In this document: in pieces, positions 22,869 through 32,828 of the stretch
Layout of the letters: each line of letters starts with the position of its first letter
Numbering within the stretch: position 1 is the stretch's first letter
Notes under the pieces: generated by a model
The model's database searches: none
The model's input: only the letters and a program-made list of their open reading frames with translations
What the model was told of the DNA's origin: nothing
Program-made: the position numbers and the translations under genes
Assembly (NCBI GenBank): GCA_000226015.1
Contig: JH154836.1
Location: forward strand, 6,455 to 65,814
DNA: 59,360 nucleotides
Source: Mnemiopsis leidyi
Lineage: Eukaryota > Ctenophora > Tentaculata > Lobata > Bolinopsidae
Direction: 5' to 3'

Positions 22869-24122
22869 CCCGGTGGCCGGTGCTGCTTCTTTCGACTCTA
22901 CTTTTGCACAACGCTTATTTTAGCACCCAAAACTTAATTGGAATTTCCAGAATGTCCTGGACTCTGTTGTGGCCTGGGGGTAAAATTTGATAGTTCGGCT
23001 CTGTTTTTTGGTTATTGGGCCGTTACTTAAAAGAAGTATGACAAAAAGTGATCACCTGAGGCTACGGACCCTGGTATGATATATAATTAACCCTGGTATA
23101 ATTAATGTTAATCACGTTGATATTTTAAGTTAAAGCTCATGTGCAAATTTTACTAGATCTATACTTTTTACAGTAGCACACGGAATAAAATTAGATTTTT
23201 TAAAGTTTATTTTTGAGAAAGGGTAAGGTTTAGGTTATTCTCTCTCCAAAAGTTCTAAGAGTTAGTTTATCATTTTTACTTTTACCCAAATAATCTTTAC
23301 CATAAGATATCGCATAAATTGTTATGAATGTGTCAAATACAAATAAATTGATTTTTAAGCTCCTGTATTTATTTGTGTTGCTACTTCCTCATTATCCGAC
23401 CGATCTTCACAATTCCCTCCATAGACCCTGCTCATTGTTATACGCTATGTTATTTGACTGCAGCTGGTTGCTTACTTCCTATAACGCACCTGTACTGCTA
23501 AATTCCACTACCCATTCATGTGTGTGTACACACAATGTTTGTTGTTTATGCTGTGCTGCACGATCTATACATTTTAACATACACTGCTGACCTGTTTGTC
23601 TTCCCACAAAAGATTTAAAACTACAAAAAACTACCTTGCTGATTAATCAGTGTTTAGATCCAGTTTGTGTTTCCATTTGACTTAAAAGCTTAAACTGCTC
23701 AACCGCTGGACTCTCTATCTCCCTTTTTTAAGAACACTAGTTAAGCTGGTCAATTGAACTTCTCCACTTTCGTGACATTGTTTGCCGGGGTAATTATTTG
23801 CGCCAATCATGTAATTGAATGTGATGAGGACTATCAAATTTCAATGTTTTAACCAACCTGGTGCACAAAACACACTCCCCAAGTTTACCACGTCACCAAA
23901 ACTTTGACTTTCATTGTCTCTCTGTTAACAATATAACAAGTTTTTGTGGCATAATCACGTGGCAAACCACGTGATTGCGTGTAGTGGTCGTTGCTAAGCT
24001 ACGTGTCCTGTTGTAGGTCTAGATGTGCACGTGTTAATTTTGTTCTGCACCGGCAGCTGGGTCACCTTCTCTACGTACTTCTCCTACAGTCGATTCAGTT
24101 TCACTCACTCATAATCCTCGAC
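22869..24122. other. Intergenic spacer, no gene seen
   Basis: AT-rich, with stops in all frames apart from short chance ORFs such as 23324-23590. CACGTG boxes near 23955 and 23968 lie 155-170 bp upstream of the canopy-like start and could be promoter elements. Confidence 0.4.
23184..23189 (+). promoter_or_regulatory. Candidate poly(A) signal of the GPI-anchored gene
   Basis: AATAAA lies 316 bp after the TAA stop at 22866-22868. Supported by position only. Confidence 0.4.
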
Positions 24123-25702
24123 ATGGTCCTCATCGTGTTAGTATTTTCTTTTGTTTTTTGTTTCCCATTTTAACTTTGATTTCTAAATCGTGTTTTTCCT
24201 TGTTTTGATTTAAGCTGTGGTTTTGCACATTGCTGCTGGCTGATGCCTAGCCCTGATGTTATCTAACTTGTTTCTCCCAGATTATACGCAACTGTTTTGG
24301 TGGCGATTTGTTCTGCGCAGTTTCCGGAGTTTAAACAAGAATTTATCTACGAGGACGAATTGAAATGTTCCAGTAAGTCTATGTTTATCGTTCTTGCCGT
24401 ACAGTTTCACAATGACAATTCGCAATATCATCTACCTACTCCTCGACTTGAAAAAGCGTGTTAAAGTTTGTCAATCTTAAACAGTCAGTTATTTTGGGTA
24501 ACCGTTTTTACGCGGAAACTTTATAACTGCCACTTAACTGCTTTGAACTCTATGTTTTTTGAGTGATCTAAAATAGTTATTTTCAGTTTGCCGTCTTGTT
24601 GTAGATGAGATCTCATTTAAATTCGAGAGCGTCAATCCCAAAGCTAAAATCGAGACTGGTATGGCTGGAATCACCCCTGATGGAACTTATAAGCAGAAGA
24701 AAATCCCTTATCTACTGAGTGACTCACATATTACCGAAATATTGGACCTCGTCTGCGATAACAGGTAACGTTGAACTTGAAATATTTCAGTTAATCATAC
24801 TTCTTTCTTAGCTGCTGTTGAAATTGTTTATAGCAACGATTTTAAGAATTGCTATTTGGTTGATAGTGATACCTCATCATTTCGCGTGTCCTTGGCCATT
24901 ACCAGTAGTAGTACTTATAATTAACTTATCAGAATATAGTTAACTTATCAAAATAACTATAAACTTCAATTATCAGAATAACCTTACTTAACTCATTAAA
25001 ATAATCTACAAGTAGAAATAAAGAATTGTTATGACAAAAAATCGTTATGATTATGATATGATAATGATAACAAACATGCATTTCAGCTGGCATTATGTAC
25101 AGATGGGATATGACCCTATAAACAAACTTCCTCACATACAACGTATGAACAGTTTGCGAGGAGATCCAGTGAATTTAGACGGCAGTAAAATTAATATTCA
25201 AGATAAAGAAGTTACTCCTGATAAGATTAAACGTGCTGTAAGTATCGATTATTTATTTATTATTTATCTATTTTTATACTTAAATGCAGTGATGAAGACC
25301 CATCTTTTAAGATTCAACAACATGACTTTTCAAAAACTTAGCATGACAAATATCTTAACCTGGCCGACCTTGTTTATTTCAGTGCTTTTCGTTTGTGGAA
25401 AAGTACGAGGACGAAGTCGTAGCCGAGTTTGTGAAGCTCGTTCAGAGTAAAAGTTTCGTGGAGAAGCGGAAAAGCCCCCTGAAAAAAGCTCTAAAAAGAC
25501 TTTGTAACGATAAAGGTAATTATTTATTCAGTCAATGTTATCAGTAAGTGCTTCTTGCAATTTATATCAAAAACTCTCAGTCTAAGAGAAAGATAGTTCT
25601 GAATGTTGATTAACTCAAAGCCGACAGTTTTGATGATAATCTTTACTTTCAGATTTCTGCTCCCCTGACTTTCATAAAACATTGGTGAAGACAGAGCTAT
25701 AG
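24123..25702 (+). CDS. CNPY2: Canopy-2-like ER saposin-type protein
   Basis: Six exons in phase: 24123-24136, 24281-24372, 24605-24764, 25087-25237, 25383-25515, 25653-25702; 600 nt, 199 residues, close to vertebrate canopy 2 at about 180. The first coding exon is only 14 nt. The signal peptide MVLIVLYATVLVAICSAQ is completed in exon two. Family signatures are GITPDGTYKQKKIPYLLSDS, HITEILDLVCDN, CFSFVEKYEDEVVAEF and LCNDKDFC near the end. The protein ends in KTEL, a KDEL-type ER retrieval signal. Canopy proteins act in the ER on receptor maturation and signalling. One oddity: family members usually have C-x-x-C near the N-terminus, but here only KCSNE is seen, so the second Cys seems absent. 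The last coding segment is repeated immediately downstream. Confidence 0.88.
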
Positions 25703-25757
25703 GCAGATTTCTGCTCCCCTGACTTTCATAAAACATTGGTGAAGACAGAGCTATAGG
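25650..25757 (+). repeat. Perfect 54-bp tandem duplication of the canopy last exon
   Basis: 25650-25703 and 25704-25757 appear identical. Each unit carries the acceptor CAG, all coding bases of the terminal exon and the stop TAG. The upstream acceptor has the better pyrimidine tract (tttactttcag). Splicing to either copy would give the same protein, so the second copy is UTR or a redundant exon. Confidence 0.92.
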
Positions 25758-26194
25758 AATTGAACTAGAAGTCTGACTGTCTGTCTTGGATTGGTTGTGA
25801 TGTTTTCTGCTTATTCATACTTCTTATTACAATTGTTTCAATCACCAATTTTCCATTCAGTGGGGGCTCACTGTACATAAGTTGCACTATCTGCTCAATT
25901 CATATCATTATCACTAAATTTTTATTGAAAGGTCATTGAAATTAAATGAATATTTTAATGAAGTAGTTTTGTGTTTTCATGTTGCTACTAGTATTTGATT
26001 ACTTCATTTTCCATTTGCAGTATCCGTATTATTGACGATCGATAATTAACTTATTATTTTAATCTTAAAGTCTGGTGTCCGTGTAGTCGTGAAGTATTAT
26101 TGAGTCTCATAGAAGAATCTGATTGTTCAACATTTCTTTTTTTCTTTGAGTAGACTCGGAAAAGAGACAAGGGAACATGATTACCAATTAACAA

Positions 26195-26275
26195 CCCGTG
26201 TCCCCTGTCCGAATCTACTCCGAGAAAACAAAAATTTCCCCTGTCCGAATCTACTCCGAGAAAACAAAAAATTTT
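26195..26275. repeat. Direct repeat of about 33 bp
   Basis: cccctgtccgaatctactcc followed by gagaaaacaaaaa occurs twice in a row. A partly inverted relative (gagtagactcggaaaagaga) lies about 50 bp upstream, suggesting the end of a mobile element. Confidence 0.6.
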
Positions 26276-26689
26276 CGAACAATCAAAGTACTTTGTATTT
26301 TGGATAACAATTTGATAGAGGTATTTTCTTTTTAAAGAGCTTTTTGAATGGTTTTATGGCGTCAAGTATCCTCATAACTGATCACGTGTACCACTAGTAC
26401 TACCAGCACGGTACCTGAAGTTCTTAGCCTAAATCCATGTTCATTACATCTACAAGTTAAAAACCGTATTATCATATCTCATGTACTCGCATCCATCCAT
26501 AATTGATTACAATATAGGGTCATGAACAATGAATAGTTAACAGTTATGTATTATTACTATCAGTTGTTCAGAATCCAATTCATATTAAATATTTTTCAAT
26601 GACATATAATTCACCGAAAAAAAACAAAAAAGCGGTTTTCTTTATAATTTTGTCATTGTCTGTTGTCGCTTTTTATTCATAGTAATAAT

Positions 26690-28165
26690 CAATGATCAAG
26701 CCTGATACCGAGCGTTGCGTGGCTCTCTCTACGTGCTACGGTCCCCTCCGTGCTCCGATCCACGATCGCAAAGTTGACGAGATTATATCCGTCTTTAGCT
26801 GCGTGAGTCGGGTATCACCGCGACAATCGCAAAGCAATTACATTCACCTAGATTAACCAGATTGCAGGTGCTTACCCACGATACGCGTGCGGCTCCTTCA
26901 GGCGTTGTCTGACTTTGTTAACGACCCCCATTCGAAGCGAATAGAGAATAAAATGATGGGAGGGTGCGTGTTGCTGTACAAGCGGCTGCCATGCTAAGCA
27001 GCTAAATAAGCTGCTTTTCCAGCCACCTCTGGCAACGCGCGCAAAGAGCTTTGGTTAGAGCAACTCATTCGAAGTTGCCTGACTTCGTCCGACCCTCATT
27101 CGAAGCAAATAGAGGGATTAAAATGACAGGAGGGTGTGCACTGCCGTACAAATTCGAACATCGAAGCGATTAAAATGACGCGAATAAAATTACGGGAGGG
27201 TGCGCGCTACTGTGAAAAGCAAGTTCTAAATTGTTTAGCTACATTTGTCGAGGTGTTACCCGACCCGCGCGCGGCTCGCAGTTTTCTGCTCTCCTCGCGA
27301 GAACGTTAGACGGATATCATCTCGTCAAAGCTACATATACGATATCGGCTTTTGTTAAAATATCTATATCAGTTCGCTCGCGCTCCGAAAAAGCAACAAA
27401 CATGACCAATGAATAAAGATTAAATTGAGGCACGACGCCGCGCGCTTCGAGCGCGCCGGAATTCCTGTCGCGACGCGGAAGCAAGGCTAGGCAACGTAAA
27501 GCAAGTTAAGTAATTTTTAGGCAAGACGCTAATCTAACTTTATGGTAGATTTATTTATATTGTAAATCTATTAGTTTTATTACAATCTTAATCAGATAAA
27601 TACTCAACGGGCGATGCGCGTCTAGTATAGAAATGCGTAAGAGCACGCGATGGCCGCGACAGTAGGTTATCAACATACAAATAAATGCTTTAAAAATAAA
27701 TACTCGTTGAATTTCATGGCCTGGCCAATTTTCAATTTGACATCACAAATAAAAAGGATTGGCCTTGCAGCATTAAAGTATTCGACGGTGATTAAAACCT
27801 GAATTTTTTGTACGGTAGCGCGCGCCCTCCTGACATTTTATTCTCATAGAATGAGGGTCGGACAATAAGTGTCGCGCGCGCCGGAGGCTACCGCTTCGTG
27901 GCAGTAGGGCTAGGCAACGTGTAGCAAAGTCGGACAATGAAGGCCAGACAATGAGCGTCGGACAATGTCAGACAAGGATTATAGCTTAAAAGGATATATC
28001 GGTATCCTCGTGCCTTCGTGTTAAGACATTTCTAATCTTTCTTCAGTTCAGGATTCACTGATTTACTTCACGTTTAGACATCAGTTACCGAATTCCTTTA
28101 AACTCAAAATAGTTGACGAGATTATATCCGTCTACCGTTCTAACTTTCAGCTGCGAGAGTCGGGT
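26690..28165. repeat. GC-rich repeat block with direct and inverted subrepeats
   Basis: The string gttgacgagattatatccgt occurs near 26773 and 28110 and, with small changes, inverted near 27307. A second motif around gggagggtgcgcgctactgt occurs near 26960, 27125 and 27200, and inverted near 27815. GAGTCGGGTATCACCGCGAC occurs near both ends. Base composition is clearly richer in CpG than the flanks. No transposase ORF is visible, so it is best read as nested non-autonomous elements. Confidence 0.7.
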
Positions 28166-28808
28166 ATCACCGCGACAACGAAATAGCTTAAAAGAAGCTT
28201 TGTTAGCCTCACGTTGCAACCACGTCGGAATAGAATTCAAACAAAATATCGGATTTTCAGTTGTGATTTCTAGGCTGCAGGTACAAAGTAAAGATACGAG
28301 GTTAAAACTTTCAACACTACTATTATAGAAATAATTTGAGAAGTAAGTCTTTCGAGGAGGACCTGAGGACGAGATTATGGCATTTAACTTAAATCAGTTG
28401 AATTTCTGTGTCTCCTGTATGCAAAATTGTTGCTGTTTCTAGTATTCTACGCCCTCTATCGTCTTCTTGACTTAATTAGACCAGTATTTTGCCAGAGAAT
28501 TTGACTAAGAATACGAAATTTGATAGTTTCGAAGCCAAAAGACTGACCCTTTAAGTAACCTCATATAAGGCCAAATGTGGAATTTTTTTGCAGGCCGGGC
28601 GCACTTTTTATCATCTTTTTTATTTTACTCACTTGCACTCCTCCTGTCATACTCATAGACTGCGCTTACTCTTTGTTAAGTAGCAAGGATTACATCGCCC
28701 TCTTTTGGGCCTGGGCGTCTTTGGGGAAACTCTCATTGTGCCTGTTACATAATCACGCACACTCATTCTCATCAACTCTATATCTCAATGTACAGCCAAC
28801 CTCAGCTT

Positions 28809-29088
28809 CAGTGGCGTAACGTTCTGGCTCTAACCAATATTGCGCCCCTCGGCGGTAAAAAGGCGCCCCTAAGTGGTACCCCTTGTGTAAGGGCCTTCTG
28901 GGAACTATCTGTGAAAATATGGCCGAAAAATCTAAGTAAATAACGAAGTTATTAAACCAAACAGGCGCTTATTCTAATCGCGCAGTTAATCTGGCAAAAT
29001 AGTCCCATACTTTTTTGACCATTTGGCGCCCCCTTATTATGGCGCCCCCCGGAGTAGCCGAGGCTGCCGGGGCATTGTTACGCCGCTG
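28809..29088. mobile_element. hAT-type MITE, 280 bp, with 8-bp target-site duplication
   Basis: The left end is CAGTGGCGTAAC and the right end reads GTTACGCCGCTG, so the termini are inverted repeats of 12 bp with one mismatch. The 8-bp ctcagctt flanks both ends exactly (28801-28808 and 29089-29096). A CAGTG terminus with an 8-bp duplication is diagnostic of hAT transposition. The inside is non-coding, with gcgcccc tracts. Confidence 0.92.
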
Positions 29089-29740
29089 CTCAGCTTACAT
29101 CATTCTAATCATTTGTATTGGATGCAATTGAGATACCTCTGTTTATGCGCTTTGTTTATGCTATTTTCGAATTATTTTTAAAAATCTAAAATCTACTATT
29201 AGACAATAAGTATGTCTCCACCACAGAAATCACAACTGGCATTAGGGTCCAACTGCAAAGCTGAGGTGGCTCCCATCAACAACTGTGACAATTTCAATTT
29301 ATTTTTCTGTTATCCAGTACAAAGTTTTTTCAGTACTTTTTGTATCTAGGCATGGGTGAAGGAACATGCTTAAACTGGCAGGGGCACTTTTCATCTAAAA
29401 ATTTGCCAAAAATGTGTGCTTTATTTTATTGTTTATTTACCGGAAATATGAAGTCTGTATGAAGTGATGATTTCCTCTTGATGCTCCAGGCAGTAAAAGT
29501 CTAATCAGCAGGCCTCATGTGAAAATTTTGAGAAATTGTGTATAATTTGAAGTTGAATGTGAACTATTTTGGTAATAGAGCTTGGTCGTTATGAGAGTTT
29601 TGATAGTGCCATCTTATCAGTGACACTGTGCTAGGTAGTAGGTTTATAAACTTCAGCTTAAGTCGTACAAGGGACTCATAGCACTGCGGTACTAAAATTT
29701 TCTTCCATCTCTAATTATACTAAGGCAAAAAAGTAAAGTA

Positions 29741-30263
29741 CGGTAAACCCTCAATTTACCGAACCCCTATTTACCGGGTCCTTCTATTTACCGGGCCTCC
29801 TTCCTTTCCCCCTAAAATTTTCAATATTTTCCCTTTTTTTTCAAAATTTGGAAATGAGATATGAGCTTTCAATAGCAAGCACTGGCACACGTGACATTTT
29901 GGTAATGGTATCTCTTCGCCATGTGACACTGTGATGGACCCTTAACATTCAAGCTGACAGCTCATACACAGCATACATACACAATAAAACAATCGACCTT
30001 GAGATTACTGATTGAAGATGTAATTCAGAATTTCAGAACGTTGGATCCATTCTCACAGTTCTTAATCCCTCAAGAAGTACTTTTATCAAGAAATTTGATC
30101 ATGATGGCGTTCACATATAGCTATCAATAACTTAAGGCGTCTTAAGTTACTATTTTTGGCCAAAAGTTGGCTATATTTTGGTGAAATTCTATTTACCAGG
30201 CCCCTCTATTTACCGGGCCTCAACCCTTTCCCCTGATAGGCCCGGTAAATCGAGGGTTTACTC
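29741..30263. mobile_element. Tc1/mariner-pogo-like MITE, 523 bp, TA-flanked
   Basis: The ends are cggtaaaccctcaatttacc and, reverse-complemented, gagtaaaccctcgatttacc, with further subterminal repeats of tatttaccggg on both sides. The dinucleotide TA flanks each end (29739-29740 and 30264-30265), the expected target duplication for this superfamily. No ORF. Confidence 0.85.
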
Positions 30264-32236
30264 TAGATGGTTTAAAGTGGTCGGATTTTGGAGGTGGTAG
30301 GTGGGTAGGTAGGTAGATGGCGGTGTCTGCTGTCCGCTGTCGGTTGTCTGCTGTCGGTTGTCCCCTGTCACATAGCCTCTGCAAAGTAATTCAATGCTGA
30401 ATATATATTTGTGAGTTAATCACTGTGCATGGCGTATGTATCACTATCAGATTATTACTCCAAAGTATTATGTCAATTTGAGATTCAATTCTTATGCTTA
30501 TCTGACTTATCTATGGTTTTAAGTTTATTCCCAACTGTGGCCAATTATTTCATTCTTAATTTTGCGATATCACAATAATATTAATAGATTATGTGACACA
30601 ATGTGACGACACGCAAATTTAACAGTGAAGCGTTATCCTTATAAGCACATCGCAATTGGCAGATTGATAGAGCTATCGAATCGCATACCTCATAAATCGA
30701 GCTTGTCTGCACCTGATTTCACTTTCATTATCAATATCAGTTATATTCAACTAGATGTAATGCGAGAGCCGCGTAGCAGCCACTGAAACATGGAAACTAA
30801 TGATGCTGAAACTTCGGACAAAATTTAAGCAAAAAATAGACCTAGTCAAACTATTTGCCTGCATGGTCAAAATTATCCACATCTGTTTTTTTGATAGCTA
30901 AATTTCACAACTGGTTTTAAGTTTTTAAAACCGAAAACTAGCATAATCATCAGCAGCCATTATCATCAGACAAGTTGCAATAAAAATGTTTCAGTTTCAC
31001 GGCCAATATTTTCACTGTAGCTTCCATGGTATTCCATCAGCTGCCTTTGCGGCTGAATTTATTTTTACAACATATCTGCTGCTAAAATTCTATGCTTCTA
31101 ACTCTAGCAGAGGGCAAATCGTAAAAGCTTCTTTATAATTTGAGAGATGGAAATCTAGCGTCTGCCTGAGACCTAACTAAGCAGGCGCCATTCTTGCTTA
31201 TGTAGTTTTCATTGAAAGATCTCGGCCCTGGCAAATTCTTCTAAATAGATAAGCTAGGTTTGATTCTAGAATTAATTTGACGATGAAAAATTGATAAGGT
31301 GACACCATTTTACATCATTACAATCAGTGCAATATACTTTACAGGGTGGCTCTGGTTGTATGAAGGTTGCTTACCAAAGGACTAATAAAATTAGTCTATT
31401 TAGCCTGCTGCAGGCGAAAAATTTCAAAAATTTAGAAAATGTCAGATTAGCTTAGAAGCAATTATTCATATTAGCTTAGAAGCAATTTCCTAATAGCAGT
31501 CGTTGAAAGGGGAGGGGCAAGTGATACATTAACCCCTCAATCCAAATATTTTAGAGGACCATGGCCATGGAACCCTGGCCCCTTTGTTCTTTCAAAATCA
31601 CAATTCTAGCATAATTCCCTAGTGTACGTACTGTAAGAAAAAATCCCACAGGAAGCTTTTAATCTTTATACCTTATATTTGAGTCTAATAGGAAGTTCTG
31701 CTATGCTCCCTGTTCATTGCATAAAAAAATGAACAATAATGAACCAACACCCCAAAGTCTCCAAAACGCCCCATAATATAATGACCTGTGGTAGCTGTGC
31801 CCTGTACTGCTAACATAAGTGTCCCTGCAAAATTTGAGCTCGTCGGATTTCCAGAAGGGGTCCCAATGGGTGGTCACTGGTCAAACCTGTCCCAGTGTCC
31901 ATGGTTTTTGAATTTAAAATTGACAATATACCTACCTTGTTGAGTTACTTCTAAATAGACCTGAAATTCAGTTCTACTTGAAATGTTAACATACAACTCT
32001 TTTTAACTTTAAACATAGCCCAAAATCGCTATTATCATTGGTGCAAAAAAGTTTTTTTACTGGTAGGACGATTTGAGAAATTTTGGCCAGAAGAATTTTT
32101 CAGTTAGAGGCATTTTTTCTGTGGCCATCAGTTTTTTGACCAAAGCATCAGTTTCTAGCCGACCAACATCACTTTCTGGTCGAAGAATCACATCAGTATG
32201 TAGACTGAAACATCATCAAAGTGGTTAAATGAGCTA
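30264..32236. other. Repeat-like spacer without a gene
   Basis: Opens with ggtaggtgggtaggtaggtag and imperfect ctgctgtcggttgtc repeats (30285-30370). Later it holds a short direct repeat attagcttagaagcaatt (31441-31485). No coding segment was recognised; the stretch is probably old mobile-element DNA. Confidence 0.4.
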
Positions 32237-32264
32237 ATGAGGATTGTTTCTAGAATTTTCTTGG

Positions 32265-32550
32265 ATTTCCCCGATAGTGGAGTTGGTGGTGCAGTGATAT
32301 CTACCCTGACTTTCTATGCAGGAGATCAGGGGTTCGATTCCCGGATCCGCCAATCCTACAGGAGTGCCATAAAGGCATTTGCCTATGCAATCTTCTTCGA
32401 TGGGTTAAATGAGGTAGGTAAAAGATCTAGAATATTCCAGGAGCCCCTTCAGTATAGCTGTAAAAGCCTGGGTACAGGTGTAACAAAATACAAATACAAT
32501 ACAAGCCTGGGTACAGGTACAATAAATGCAAACGAATACAAAAAAGTCTA
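32265..32550 (+). mobile_element. tRNA-derived SINE
   Basis: A tRNA-like head contains a near-match to the pol III A box (ttggtggtgcagtga, about 32284) and an exact B box ggttcgattcc at 32331-32341. A tRNA-unrelated body follows, then a 3' region with two copies of agcctgggtacaggt and an A-rich tail (acaaaatacaaatac; aataaatgcaaacgaatac). Its end lies about 280 bp upstream of the exchanger ORF. Confidence 0.72.
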
Positions 32551-32828
32551 AAAATAACCTTAATTTGAACAACAAAAGGTGATAAGAGGACTAAATTGAT
32601 GAGGATGAAAATTTATTATTTTATTAAGGATGAATTTATCCCCAATCAAGCATAATCAGATCTCTTTCCTCTAGCCGGGTCAAGTAGTATGTATATGACC
32701 CCTAACAGTCAATATAAGATTAAAATGTTTGAATATTTCTGAAGCAACCTGTATGTATGTGTCTTTTTTAATAACATCAAACAGTATTAACTCATTAAAT
32801 CCCAAGGAAAATGGTTTTACTTTGATGT

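Noticed and set aside
23324-23590. Plus-strand ORF of 88 codons with hydrophobic start
   Set aside because: Ser/Leu/His-rich with no family features, in a spacer between two well-supported genes; not supported.
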